From positions 422 through 64,421 of the forward strand of contig NZ_LIQQ01000027.1 of assembly GCF_001418565.1 (NCBI RefSeq): a DNA stretch of 64,000 nucleotides, in the 5' to 3' direction. Below the pieces are notes generated by a model. The model saw nothing but the letters and a program-made list of their open reading frames with translations. It did no database searches and was not told where the DNA came from. This document shows positions 7,603 to 15,336 of the stretch, in pieces (position 1 is the stretch's first letter; each line of letters begins with the position of its first letter). This stretch comes from Streptomyces graminilatus. Its GTDB lineage: Bacteria > Actinomycetota > Actinomycetes > Streptomycetales > Streptomycetaceae. Both the position numbers and the translations under genes were made by a program.

Positions 7603-8297
7603 GGGGCAACCCTTCCGTGTGTGTCGAATGCGGCTGCCGTGAACGGCATCTGCGCCTCGAAGGCAGCTTCCATCTGGTCGGCAACCATCTGGATTTCGAG
7701 CTGAGGGAAGCTCGGCACCTTTGCGTTATCCCGTTTGGTACGCAGGCTCAGGAAGTGCATGAGACTCCTGGCGTTACACGTGGCGTAGAACGACGTGTAG
7801 ATACCAACAGGGAGAACCATTCGGGCAACTTCACGGGCGATGTCAGCAGCAAGCATGGCCCGGTAGTGCTCGTACGCCTCCCCATACGCCGTCTTAAGAG
7901 ACTCATTGACTCGCATGTACTGTCGGTAAGTGCCCGTCTGATACTCATACGCGCCAGGCTTACCGACCTGCACTAGCGGTCTTTCTGAGTGAGGCATATA
8001 GAAGACTGGTTGCAGTTCCTTATACCTGCCGCTTTCCTCGTTATAACTCCACCCAGCCCTGTGGCGGAAGAATTCCCGAGCCACGAAGATGGGTGCCTCA
8101 ATGTAGAAGGTGAAGCGGGTGTGCTCGAACGGGCTGCCGTGCCGGTCCCGCATGAGGTAGTTGATCAGGGGTTCCACGGGGAGGTTGAGGTCCAGGCCGT
8201 CAGCGCCGATGGTGGAGACTCGGGCTGCTGCGGTCACATCGAAGTCGGTTGCATCGGACTTCATGAGGTCGACGTACATGTCAGAGCGGAACTGCAT
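7599..8297 (-). CDS. thyX: FAD-dependent thymidylate synthase
   Basis: A 232-residue ThyX, which makes dTMP from dUMP using methylenetetrahydrofolate and FAD/NADPH. The signature R-H-R-A-G-W-S-Y-N-E-E-S-G-R-Y (residues about 77-91) is complete, and the R-S-L-M-H-F-L segment near the C-terminus is also typical. Located in the early operon between a Gly-rich protein and a coupled small gene. ATG at 8297 after GGAG. Together with dCMP deaminase and NrdJ it gives the phage its own thymidylate route. Confidence 0.97.
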   Translation of the reverse strand: MQFRSDMYVDLMKSDATDFDVTAAARVSTIGADGLDLNLPVEPLINYLMRDRHGSPFEHTRFTFYIEAPIFVAREFFRHRAGWSYNEESGRYKELQPVFYMPHSERPLVQVGKPGAYEYQTGTYRQYMRVNESLKTAYGEAYEHYRAMLAADIAREVARMVLPVGIYTSFYATCNARSLMHFLSLRTKRDNAKVPSFPQLEIQMVADQMEAAFEAQMPFTAAAFDTHGRVAP

Positions 8298-8313
8298 GAA
8301 TCTCCAGGGGAAG

Positions 8314-8337
8314 GGGGGCCGGATTTTTCCGGCCCCC
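8314..8337 (-). terminator. Hairpin upstream of thyX
   Basis: A 10-bp GC-rich stem (GGGGGCCGGA with its complement) with a TTTT loop, located after the stop of the preceding gene and 17 bases before the thyX start. No U-tract follows on the leftward strand, so it may act as an attenuator or RNA-processing signal rather than a full terminator. Confidence 0.5.
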
Positions 8338-8351
8338 GTCGCGGCATCTGG

Positions 8352-8870
8352 TTAGCGGGCCTTGAAGGACCCGTCCTTCTGCCGCCACAGCGGCTCGCAC
8401 TTGTCGCTGTCGTCCTGCGAGTTGCAGAAGAGGGCGGCCCAGTTCGCCTTCTCGACGAGGTTGCGGCCGTGCGGGCAGTCGTCATCCGCGACGGCCGGCT
8501 TCTTCGGCTGGACCTTGCCGCCCTGGAACTTCTTGGGTGCCGATCCACCGCCGGGGTTACCTGCGCCGCCTCTGAACTGACCTCGGGTGTACTCCGCAGC
8601 CTTGGCGTTGAGGTCGATCAGGCCCTCGGACTTCAGCGCGCCCAGCAGTTCGGCGCCCCGCTTCGCGGTCTCTTCGGCGGTGTGGCCCCACACGGAAGGC
8701 GTCAACCATTCCGCGTCGTAGCCACTCGCGGCCTTGAGGGTGAATCCAATCTTGAAAGGGGCAGGTCCGGGGGTGGCATCGGTCATAGGCGTGTTCTCCT
8801 TCGTCGAGGTCTGGTTTTCCGAGGGCTCATCCCAGGGGGACTTCTCCTCGAATGGGTCGGGGTAGCTCAA
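8352..8870 (-). CDS. Early protein with Gly-rich linker and C-terminal Cys/His motif
   Basis: 172 residues from the TTG at 8870, chosen because GAGGAGAGGA lies 7 bases upstream and because the promoter -10 at 8894-8899 excludes more distant starts. A folded segment (K-I-G-F-T-L-K-A-A-S-G-Y) is followed by a Gly/Arg-rich linker near residues 98-112 and a tail with D-C-P-H-G-R and F-C-N. The layout is reminiscent of an ssDNA-binding accessory protein, but I see no OB-fold signature, so the function is open. It heads a transcription unit with thyX. Confidence 0.6.
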   Translation of the reverse strand: MSYPDPFEEKSPWDEPSENQTSTKENTPMTDATPGPAPFKIGFTLKAASGYDAEWLTPSVWGHTAEETAKRGAELLGALKSEGLIDLNAKAAEYTRGQFRGGAGNPGGGSAPKKFQGGKVQPKKPAVADDDCPHGRNLVEKANWAALFCNSQDDSDKCEPLWRQKDGSFKAR

Positions 8871-8893
8871 ATGCTTTCCTCTCCTCAATTCTG

Positions 8894-8927
8894 ATATTGA
8901 CCGAGTTGCCTCACCGACTCAACTTTT
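8894..8927 (-). promoter_or_regulatory. Leftward promoter with conserved repeat (site 1)
   Basis: On the leftward strand the 17-mer AAAAGTTGAGTCGGTGA (8927-8911) contains TTGAGT, followed after exactly 17 bp by CAATAT (8899-8894). This fits a -35/-10 pair with transcription starting about 17 bases before the gene at 8870. The left arm TCACTGACT, just upstream of the motif, forms an imperfect inverted repeat with AGTCGGTGA, so a repressor could also bind here. Confidence 0.7.
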
Positions 8928-8946
8928 TAGTCAGTGAGGAATCCCA

Positions 8947-10998
8947 CTAGATAGGGCAAGCCCCGTTGGCACAGATTTCGTCGTACGACGTATCGGTGGA
9001 CTCCTGGCCCAGCTCGGCCACCAGGCGCTCGTACTCCTCGCGTGTGATCCGCTCGTAGGGCGCCTGTGCACGGCTCAGCTCGGGGAAGATCGTGCTGCCC
9101 TTCAGCCGGGGCATGAACTCCCGCAGGATGGCGGCCACATCCTTGGCGGTGTACTTCGCCGGGTCCACGGAGGCCGTGTAACTCACCGCTTGGTCTGCCC
9201 AGTACCGCTGATACATGGCCTGCACCCTGAGCATCTGCTCAAGCGTGAGCTGGCCCACGTGCTCGATGACGGATGGGTCCTCCACCTGGTCGACAAGCGG
9301 GTCCTTCGTCGGGATGCTCACCACCGCCGTGTTGGCCGCGTAGATGCAGTCCTCGACCGTGTAGCCCAGGTGCCGGTACTCCTCCACCTTTCTCTTCTCC
9401 TCCGGCTCCACGAGAGAGAAGCGGATACGACGAACGAAGTGATCAGCGAAAGGAGCATGGATACCCTCACCCGATACGCCGGCCACCTTGGACGTTGAGC
9501 CGGTCGGCGCTACGACCTTGTTCTTGATCGGGACCGGTACGCGCAGCTCCCTGGCGTACTCCGCTGCGGCGTTGTCGACGACCCTCGCCCAGAGTGCGAG
9601 GTCGGTTTCCACCTCCCAGTCGTCGGGAGCCTCCGAGTAGCGGATGCCGCGCTTGGCGAGGTAGTCAGCGAAGCCCAGATGACCGACGCCGATTCTCCTG
9701 TAACGCGCGATGGCAGCAGCTGACTTGGGGTCGTGGACCGGCGCGAACGTCGCTCGCAACAGGTACCGAGTCATGAGCCGGTGGGCCTCGTCCAGCGCAT
9801 CGAAGTCGGGCTGGCCGTCCTCAAGGACGAACGCCCCGAGGTTGACCGACCCGAGACAGCACGGCTCTCCTGGAAGCAACAGCGCTTCACCACACGGGTT
9901 GGTAGTGAACACGCCGTCGACCTCGCCAACGGCGCTCAGCGAGGAGTTCCAGAAACCCGGCTCACCGTTGCTCACCGCTCCCTGGGCAAGGGTGTCCAGT
10001 ACTAGTTGTGCCCCCTGGTGCCCGGAGTCGAGCGCCTTGAGGAAGCCGTCGTCCACCTCGACAGAGATGTTCGTCGTCCAGTGCCGCGTCATGTCTGCCT
10101 TGCAGGCCATGAACTCGTCGATGTGCAGATCCGACCAGTGCATGATGCTCATCCGCGCCGAACGCCGGACGCCGCCGCTGACTATGCACCGGGCGATCTC
10201 GTGATCGATCGCCATGGCGTCCATGCCTGTGAGCGGGCTCCCGATCAGCCGGACCAGGCCGACGGGGTCAGCATCGTCGATCTCCACCCGACTGGCGAGG
10301 ATCTTGCCGACCTCGATCAACATCTCGGCGAAGGGCGCCGGCCCGCTGGCCGAACCGCCGAACTTCCGCAGAGGAGCACCCTTCGGCCGGACTCGGGACA
10401 CGTCGAAGACCCTGTCCACGTGTCGGGTCGTCGGGGTGTGCGCGGTACGGATCAGGTCAGCCAAGGCGTCGGCCCAGCCCTGCCGACTGTCCTCTACTGG
10501 GTAGGCGCCAGCCCAGCCAGCGGCGTACTGCTGGGAGAGCAGGCCCGCGGCCTTCATCTCCTCGTAGTCCTTGTGCCAGGTGTCGCACACGATGTGAACC
10601 TTCACCGGGATGGCCACGGCCGGAAACTCCGCCAGGTACCGGGCCGAGTAGTTCGAGCCCACTCCTCCGCCCTCGGCGAGCCTGAGCAGAGTGAAGGTGA
10701 AGTGTTCGGCCGGGTCGTCCGGATTCCATCCGGCTGCCCAGCAGTTGTTGAGGGCGAAGTCGGTGACTCCGCTGGCCTTGAGGTGTCGACCGGCCGGGAG
10801 GATCTTCCAGGATTCGATCAGCTCGACCAGGCGGTCACGTTCGCCCGGCTCGATGTAGCGGGGATCGACGAGGTTGAGGTTCCCGTCGACAACCCGGCGG
10901 ACCGTCTCAGGCCAGGTCTCCAGTTCCCCGTTCGGCTTTTCACGGCGGTAGGTGCGCTCATAGACGGTCTGCGCGGTCTCGGTCTTCCAAGCGGTCAT
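8947..10998 (-). CDS. nrdJ: Adenosylcobalamin-dependent (class II) ribonucleotide reductase
   Basis: A 683-residue single-chain ribonucleotide reductase making deoxyribonucleotides. Key features are P-A-G-R-H-L-K near residue 70, a Cys in L-N-N-C-W, the N-P-C-G-E active-site loop, G-S-V-N-L-G-A-F, and a C-terminal redox pair C-A-N-G-A-C. The size, the absence of an NrdB partner and the absence of an ATP cone point to the B12-dependent type known from other actinophages; that class is inferred. ATG at 10998 overlaps the previous stop as ATGA and follows GGGAG. Confidence 0.92.
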   Translation of the reverse strand: MTAWKTETAQTVYERTYRREKPNGELETWPETVRRVVDGNLNLVDPRYIEPGERDRLVELIESWKILPAGRHLKASGVTDFALNNCWAAGWNPDDPAEHFTFTLLRLAEGGGVGSNYSARYLAEFPAVAIPVKVHIVCDTWHKDYEEMKAAGLLSQQYAAGWAGAYPVEDSRQGWADALADLIRTAHTPTTRHVDRVFDVSRVRPKGAPLRKFGGSASGPAPFAEMLIEVGKILASRVEIDDADPVGLVRLIGSPLTGMDAMAIDHEIARCIVSGGVRRSARMSIMHWSDLHIDEFMACKADMTRHWTTNISVEVDDGFLKALDSGHQGAQLVLDTLAQGAVSNGEPGFWNSSLSAVGEVDGVFTTNPCGEALLLPGEPCCLGSVNLGAFVLEDGQPDFDALDEAHRLMTRYLLRATFAPVHDPKSAAAIARYRRIGVGHLGFADYLAKRGIRYSEAPDDWEVETDLALWARVVDNAAAEYARELRVPVPIKNKVVAPTGSTSKVAGVSGEGIHAPFADHFVRRIRFSLVEPEEKRKVEEYRHLGYTVEDCIYAANTAVVSIPTKDPLVDQVEDPSVIEHVGQLTLEQMLRVQAMYQRYWADQAVSYTASVDPAKYTAKDVAAILREFMPRLKGSTIFPELSRAQAPYERITREEYERLVAELGQESTDTSYDEICANGACPI

Positions 10999-11558
10999 GC
11001 AGCTCCCTTTGCGGTGCGGATCTGTCGGTTCATGGCGAGGGCCAGGGCGTCAACGGCGCGGTAGGCGCGTCGTTTCTCGGCGTCGTCGGCCGGGGGCAGG
11101 CCGTAGACGAACTGGCGCATGAGCAGTTCCCGGTAGTCCGGGTTCAGCTTGTTCAGGGACTTCGAGGCGTCCAGGCGGGCGCTCATGATGTTGTCCGTGA
11201 TGGTGCAGCGGGTGAGGTCGTCCTTCTTGCCGATCTGGGTACTGATCTCGTCATCGGTGTAGATGAACGACCGCAGGACTCCCCGGACTTCTTCGGGCGT
11301 GTAGTAGTACTGGTCGTCCATGAGATCCCGGTAGGCCCGTTCTTTGGCGGCGTAGCGCCTGCCTGCCGTCCAGAAAATCTTCCGGATCAGGTCTTCGTCG
11401 TGCTGGTACCGCGCGAGGATGTGTCGCTCTTCCAGGGCGTGAACCAAGATCTCCTGCTTCACATCGTCGGCCTCGACGACTGCCCACTTCCCTGCGATCT
11501 CCCGTGCGACCCTGCCCGCCAGTTCGCCGAGTCGTTCCCAGTCCAGCTCTTGTGTCAC
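10995..11558 (-). CDS. Sigma-70-like regulatory protein
   Basis: 187 residues from a GTG at 11558 that overlaps the upstream stop as GTGA. The N-terminal part (A-R-E-I-A-G-K-W-A-V-V-E-A-D-D-V-K-Q-E-I) resembles sigma region 2. The C-terminal part (L-N-K-L-N-P-D-Y-R-E-L-L-M-R-Q-F, then a second helix) resembles region 4. Both are divergent and the linker is long. If it is a real sigma factor it could recognise the repeated TTGAGT elements of this phage; this is inference. An alternative is a structural or recombination accessory protein with a similar helical fold. Confidence 0.55.
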   Translation of the reverse strand: MTQELDWERLGELAGRVAREIAGKWAVVEADDVKQEILVHALEERHILARYQHDEDLIRKIFWTAGRRYAAKERAYRDLMDDQYYYTPEEVRGVLRSFIYTDDEISTQIGKKDDLTRCTITDNIMSARLDASKSLNKLNPDYRELLMRQFVYGLPPADDAEKRRAYRAVDALALAMNRQIRTAKGAA

Positions 11559-12364
11559 GCCGCCCCCTTCGCCGCGAACTTGCCGCGCGCCCCGCGCTTG
11601 ATCTCTCCGAACCGCTGTCCCTCGACCACGAACGAGCCGTCGTCCTCGACCGGGATCGCGTGGGGGACTGCGTTGTACTTGCCGACGTAGAACAGGCCAA
11701 AGCCTCTCTGCCAGTTGGCCGGGCCGTTCTTGAGGTAGCCGGCCTTCTTCACGTCCATGAGGTGACCGACCTCGAAGCCGTAGATGGTCTTCAACTTGCC
11801 GTTGTGGCCCGTGGTGTGGGGCGAGACGGCCAGCCGGTGAGTGTGGCCCATGACCACGCTCGTGCCTGCCTTCACGGCCTTCAGTCGAGCCGTAGCGCCG
11901 GGTACCTGGTTCATGCCGGGGCTCTCGTGCCCGTGGATGGCGACCCATCCGGGCGCGAAGTTGTAGTAGGGCTCTACCAGGTCCCAGCCGTGTGCATCGA
12001 GCTGAAGCAGGGTCTCCATCCTGTAGGCCACGTCCTCATGCCCGAGGGCTGGCGCCTTGCTGATGAGGTACTTCTCGGGGCGCTCGTCGTGATTGCCCTT
12101 GAGGATCTTCTTCGGGCCGGCGAACACCTCGCTGACGGGCTGGACGAAGTTGTCCACGCTGTACTGCGAGTCCCGGATCACTCCGCCTGCGAACTCGGCC
12201 CTGGTCCCCGCGGACCAGCGTGAGGGGGCCGGGTAGTCGACACAGTCACCGATCTGGATCACTTCGTCGGGCTGGTACTCGCCGATGAACTGGATGAGGT
12301 TCTTCACAGCCCGCTTGTCCTCGAAAGGCATTTGCAGGTCACTGACGACGACTATTCGCTTCAG
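11555..12364 (-). CDS. Calcineurin-like metallophosphoesterase with CTG start
   Basis: A 269-residue phosphoesterase with the family motifs in order: S-D-L-Q (replacing D-x-H), I-Q-I-G-D-C-V-D, L-K-G-N-H-D-E, I-H-G-H-E and G-H-T-H-R. The first ATG (12331) would remove K-R-I-V-V-V-S-D-L-Q, the first metal-binding strand. The frame extends upstream only through CTG at 12364, which overlaps the previous stop as CTGA and has GGAG five bases before it. No ATG, GTG or TTG is available upstream in frame. The substrate is unknown; phage relatives may act on nucleic acid ends or nucleotides. Confidence 0.88.
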   Translation of the reverse strand: MKRIVVVSDLQMPFEDKRAVKNLIQFIGEYQPDEVIQIGDCVDYPAPSRWSAGTRAEFAGGVIRDSQYSVDNFVQPVSEVFAGPKKILKGNHDERPEKYLISKAPALGHEDVAYRMETLLQLDAHGWDLVEPYYNFAPGWVAIHGHESPGMNQVPGATARLKAVKAGTSVVMGHTHRLAVSPHTTGHNGKLKTIYGFEVGHLMDVKKAGYLKNGPANWQRGFGLFYVGKYNAVPHAIPVEDDGSFVVEGQRFGEIKRGARGKFAAKGAA

Positions 12365-12762
12365 TTGGACTCCAGGCGGGTGAGTTCGAATTCGAGGTAG
12401 CGGGCGGCCTTCCGCAAGTCCTCTGCGGTGTCGCCCTTGCGGCCGGCGCGCATGATGTACTTCAGTGCGTTGCCGAGGTTGAAGTTGAAGTGCTGTGTGA
12501 CGTCGATGACTTCGAGGCCGTTGGGGAGCCAGGTGTAGTGAGCCGGGCTGTTGACCGGGTCACTGGTGGTTCCTTCGGTAGGCACTGGAGACAGCTCCTC
12601 TTCAGCGAATCCGAGAGTTTGACCGTTGCTGAACGTGACCTCGTAAGGGAAAGCCTCCATTGCGGCGACGTTCGTGACGACAGCCCTCGCGTCTTGGAAT
12701 TGCTGGGTGTAGAGAGTGGCGGGGTTGGAGACGGTGACGATTTGGCCGACCTCGAAAGTCAC
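12361..12762 (-). CDS. DUF3310-domain protein
   Basis: 133 residues from a GTG at 12762 overlapping the previous stop as GTGA. The N-terminal half is a small beta-rich part (G-Q-I-V-T-V-S). The C-terminal half is the DUF3310 domain: P-A-H-Y followed by L-E-V-I-D-V-T-Q-H-F-N-F and L-G-N-A-L-K-Y-I-M-R-A-G-R-K. This domain is frequent in phage replication operons, sometimes as a nucleotide-kinase-like annotation, but its activity is not established. Confidence 0.8.
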   Translation of the reverse strand: MTFEVGQIVTVSNPATLYTQQFQDARAVVTNVAAMEAFPYEVTFSNGQTLGFAEEELSPVPTEGTTSDPVNSPAHYTWLPNGLEVIDVTQHFNFNLGNALKYIMRAGRKGDTAEDLRKAARYLEFELTRLESN

Positions 12763-12959
12763 AGAGCCTCCAATTCGTTGTCGTAGAAGAAGGCGCCAGC
12801 GGCCTGGAAGTCTCCGTCCTCTGCGTCCAAAAGGACAGAGGTTGCTTCCTCTGCTCGGGCGTTGTTCACGGCTTGGATGGCTCCCGTCAGGCCAGCCGTC
12901 CCGTCCTTTACGGAGTCCTTCACCCGGACTCTCGTGCCAGGCTTCCACTTGCTCTTCAA
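12759..12959 (-). CDS. Small hypothetical protein, KOW/SH3-like
   Basis: 66 residues. The start W-K-P-G-T-R-V-R-V-K-D-S and the later G-L-T-G-A-I-Q-A-V pattern suggest a small SH3-like barrel of the KOW kind. Overlaps the genes on both sides by four bases. Function unknown. Confidence 0.6.
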   Translation of the reverse strand: MKSKWKPGTRVRVKDSVKDGTAGLTGAIQAVNNARAEEATSVLLDAEDGDFQAAGAFFYDNELEAL

Positions 12960-13657
12960 AGGCCGACCCTTTCTCGCATGGCCTCCGGGCCGTAGACGTG
13001 CATGAATGAATTGGAGTCGTGGCCGTCACCGAGGATGATGACCTTCGAGTTGTGGGCCAGCTCCGTGGCGCGCTTCTCTGCGGCTTCACGGCCGGGCTCG
13101 TCGTCGTCGGCGACCTGGTAAACGGTCTTGAAGCCGAGGTAGGCGGGAGTGAAGTAAGGGCGCCAGGCGGAGGTTCCTTGGTATGCGGTGGCCGGGACGT
13201 CTGCTACGGCCCACGCCATGGCGTCGAATTCGCCCTCGGTGTTCACCACGTATGGGCTCGGCGTGATGAGTGCTGGGGTGTTGAACAGACGCGGGAAGTC
13301 GCCCGCGATCGTCAGGTACTTTCCGTGCTTGTGGTGGGTTTCCTTGCGGAGCGGGGCCAAGTAGTTTCCGGCCTCGTCCTTCACGCACTCGTCTCGGATA
13401 CAGCGGAACCGCAGGGTGGCGACGCCATGAGGGCCACCCGCCGGCCTGAGGTAGGGGATGACCAGCGATCCTGTGTACTGCTCATGGCCAGTACGAGCCG
13501 AACCGACGAAGCCGATTCGGAACTTCTCCGCGACGCTGCCCAGGCCGCGGGCCTCCATGTACGCCTCTGCGGGACTCCCCTCGTACTGGCGGAAGTAGGT
13601 CTTCGCCGCCTCCACCGAACCGGGTATGTGCAAACTCTTGCGCTTCTCTGAAGCCAA
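12956..13657 (-). CDS. DNA primase, TOPRIM part
   Basis: 233 residues containing the linker region of bacterial primases (A-E-A-Y-M-E-A-R-G-L) and a TOPRIM domain: V-N-T-E-G-E-F-D-A-M-A-W with the catalytic Glu, and Y-Q-V-A-D-D-D-E-P-G-R-E with the acidic metal-binding pair. The zinc-finger part of primase lies in the preceding, overlapping frame. The TTG at 13657 has GAGGA upstream and could start a separate subunit. The two frames differ by +1, so a fused product would need a +1 frameshift. Confidence 0.85.
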   Translation of the reverse strand: MASEKRKSLHIPGSVEAAKTYFRQYEGSPAEAYMEARGLGSVAEKFRIGFVGSARTGHEQYTGSLVIPYLRPAGGPHGVATLRFRCIRDECVKDEAGNYLAPLRKETHHKHGKYLTIAGDFPRLFNTPALITPSPYVVNTEGEFDAMAWAVADVPATAYQGTSAWRPYFTPAYLGFKTVYQVADDDEPGREAAEKRATELAHNSKVIILGDGHDSNSFMHVYGPEAMRERVGL

Positions 13658-13865
13658 TGCCTTCCTCGCGCTGGATTACGTCGTAAGAGTCCTCGGAGAC
13701 ATCACACACGAAACAGGACCAGCGCTGCTTCTCTGTGCTGACCGAGGCGCTTGGATTCTCTTCGGCGTGGAGCGGGCAGAGCATCTTTTGCCACCCTGCC
13801 CGCTCCTTCGCCTCGATGCCGTAGAAGTGCTTCAGCACTTCGGCAATCGACGGCTTAGTTTTCAC
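13482..13865 (-). CDS. DNA primase, CHC2 zinc-finger part
   Basis: The first ~82 residues match the primase zinc-binding domain: C-P-L-H, then W-S-C-F-V-C, then V-I-Q-R-E-E-G-I-G-F-R-E-A. This is where the domain normally passes into the TOPRIM half. In this frame it instead runs on for another ~45 Arg/Gly/Pro-rich residues with no family character, overlapping the TOPRIM gene by 176 bases. A long out-of-frame overlap of this kind suggests either a two-subunit arrangement or frameshifting near 13650. GTG at 13865. Confidence 0.75.
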   Translation of the reverse strand: MKTKPSIAEVLKHFYGIEAKERAGWQKMLCPLHAEENPSASVSTEKQRWSCFVCDVSEDSYDVIQREEGIGFREAQEFAHTRFGGGGEDLLPPVRGESRRGVHGGPRPGQRRGEVPNRLRRFGSYWP

Positions 13866-13995
13866 GTGCCTGAGCCGTGGCCGGTTCGCCGACCTTGCGG
13901 GTAGTCACCGGGAAGTCGTACTTCCGATAGGCGGCGACCGTGAGTTCCTTCTCACCACGCCACTTGCGGTAGTCGAACTTGGCGGAGTCAGCCAT
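13855..13995 (-). CDS. Small basic hypothetical protein
   Basis: 46 residues from the ATG at 13995 (A-D-S-A-K-F-D-Y-R-K-W-R-G-E, then V-T-T-R-K-V-G-E), overlapping the primase start by 11 bases. It fills the only gap between the nuclease and primase genes with well-adapted codons. No family recognised. Confidence 0.6.
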   Translation of the reverse strand: MADSAKFDYRKWRGEKELTVAAYRKYDFPVTTRKVGEPATAQAREN

Positions 13996-13998
13996 GGA

Positions 13999-14409
13999 TC
14001 ATCCGGCCTTTCGCATTCTGCGCTCCTCTTGAAGGAGGCGCTTCAGGTCATAGTTCTCGCGGACCAGCTTGAGAAGCTGGTCGAACGGCATTACCGAATA
14101 CGCTTCCCCTACGCTCTTGAAGCGGGCCTTGATGATGACCGCCCCGTTCGATGCGTGGGGATTGTGCTCTAGCTCTCGCTTCAGCTCACGCATGAATTGG
14201 GCGAGGTCGAACTTCTGGACGTTCTTCATTTCGAAGAAGAACGCCATCGGGATGAGGGTGATGTCTCCGCGATCATTCACCCCGTACAAGGTCCCGTGCC
14301 TCTGGATCTCTTCCGGGTCGATGTCCGGGAATGTCTCCCGGAGGTGGTCAAGGCCCTGCTTCTCCCAGCGGTAGCCTTTGTCCTTATTGGCCCTGGCGGT
14401 CGAACTCAT
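13999..14409 (-). CDS. PD-(D/E)XK nuclease, Holliday-junction-resolvase-like
   Basis: 136 residues from the ATG at 14409, which follows a run of AAGGGGGGC. The start is fixed by the promoter at 14431-14464, whose transcript would begin near 14424 and miss the earlier ATG at 14451. The core shows D-R-G-D-I-T-L-I-P and F-F-E-M-K-N, a D...E-x-K active site, with an upstream basic helix (K-G-Y-R-W-E-K-Q-G) as in Hjc-type resolvases. It probably resolves replication or recombination intermediates. Confidence 0.65.
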   Translation of the reverse strand: MSSTARANKDKGYRWEKQGLDHLRETFPDIDPEEIQRHGTLYGVNDRGDITLIPMAFFFEMKNVQKFDLAQFMRELKRELEHNPHASNGAVIIKARFKSVGEAYSVMPFDQLLKLVRENYDLKRLLQEERRMRKAG

Positions 14410-14430
14410 CGCCCCCCTTCCCTTACTTTC

Positions 14431-14464
14431 AACATAGATCAGCACCGTCACCGACTCAACTTTT
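14431..14464 (-). promoter_or_regulatory. Leftward promoter with conserved repeat (site 2)
   Basis: On the leftward strand AAAAGTTGAGTCGGTGA (14464-14448) supplies TTGAGT, and TATGTT (14436-14431) lies exactly 17 bp further. The same geometry occurs at site 1. It sits between the helicase and nuclease genes in an otherwise overlapping operon, so it is probably an internal promoter. Confidence 0.7.
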
Positions 14465-14485
14465 TTGGTGGTGGAAATGTGTGAC

Positions 14486-15301
14486 CTAGAACTCAGAGGA
14501 GATGTCCGTCAGGCGCATGTTCGCGTTGTTGAAGTCGTAGCTGCTGAACGTCTGGCCGCTGCTGTCCTCGAACCCTTCCCGGTTCTTCACGTCGGAGATG
14601 TGCAAGATGCGCCCGTCCATGCCGTCGATTTCCTTGTGGATGGTCAGGATGACGCTCGGCACACGGCCGATCTTGCCCTTCACCCCCGACAGGGGGATTG
14701 GCTGGAGACCGTCAGAGAACTCGCCGACGACGTGATGGAGCCCGAGCACATGGGCGTTGGTGTCCCGAGCCATCTCCGACAGGTACTCGCACATCTGCTC
14801 CAACCCGAAGGTGAACGCCTCCGCATCACCCACCGCACCGCCATCCACGTTCGTGATGTTGTCCACCACGATGAGGTGAGGGTTCATGCCGAACACCTCG
14901 AAGTAGCAAGCGAGGTTGCGTTCGATGTCCCCAGGCGTCGGCCTGGCCTCGAAGTTCCACCGAATCCACCAGCGCTTCCCGAGATCGGCGTAGTACTCCC
15001 CGAACTCGTCCTGCACCAGCTTCCGCTTGATGTCCCTCACGTTCTGCCCGGTGATGATCGCCGTGGCCCGAGTCAGCTGCGTAGCCGCGTTGGAGTCGGC
15101 ACTGAAGTACAGCACCGGCATATTGCCGTACAGCGCCAGGTTCACGGCAAAGATGCTCTTGCCCGTCCCCGGCCCTGCCGCGACGAGTGACAGTTCGCCC
15201 CGCCGGAACTCCACTTCGAGCTTTCGGAGGCCCAAAAACGGTGACGGGATCGGCTCACCGGCCTCGCCTCTGGCCTGTTCACTCTGAATCAACGAGTACA
15301 T
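14486..15301 (-). CDS. DnaB-like replicative helicase (RecA-fold)
   Basis: 271 residues with only the ATPase domain: Walker A A-A-G-P-G-T-G-K-S near residue 45, Walker B L-I-V-V-D-N-I, the L-H-H sensor segment, and a C-terminal D-V-K-N-R-E-G region like the Arg finger of DnaB. The N-terminal domain of cellular DnaB is missing, as in several phages. The ATG at 15301 is chosen because GAGGAGG lies 7 bases before it; a GTG two codons earlier is too close. Repeat site 3 lies just upstream. Confidence 0.85.
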   Translation of the reverse strand: MYSLIQSEQARGEAGEPIPSPFLGLRKLEVEFRRGELSLVAAGPGTGKSIFAVNLALYGNMPVLYFSADSNAATQLTRATAIITGQNVRDIKRKLVQDEFGEYYADLGKRWWIRWNFEARPTPGDIERNLACYFEVFGMNPHLIVVDNITNVDGGAVGDAEAFTFGLEQMCEYLSEMARDTNAHVLGLHHVVGEFSDGLQPIPLSGVKGKIGRVPSVILTIHKEIDGMDGRILHISDVKNREGFEDSSGQTFSSYDFNNANMRLTDISSEF

Positions 15302-15319
15302 GTGCACCCCTCCTCGTGG

Positions 15320-15336
15320 TCACCCACTCAACTTTT
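15320..15336 (-). promoter_or_regulatory. Conserved TTGAGT repeat, site 3
   Basis: On the leftward strand AAAAGTTGAGTGGGTGA. It overlaps the stop codon of the Cas4-like gene and lies only 19 bases before the helicase start. There is no -10 at 17 bp, so at this site it looks more like a protein-binding site than a promoter. Confidence 0.6.
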
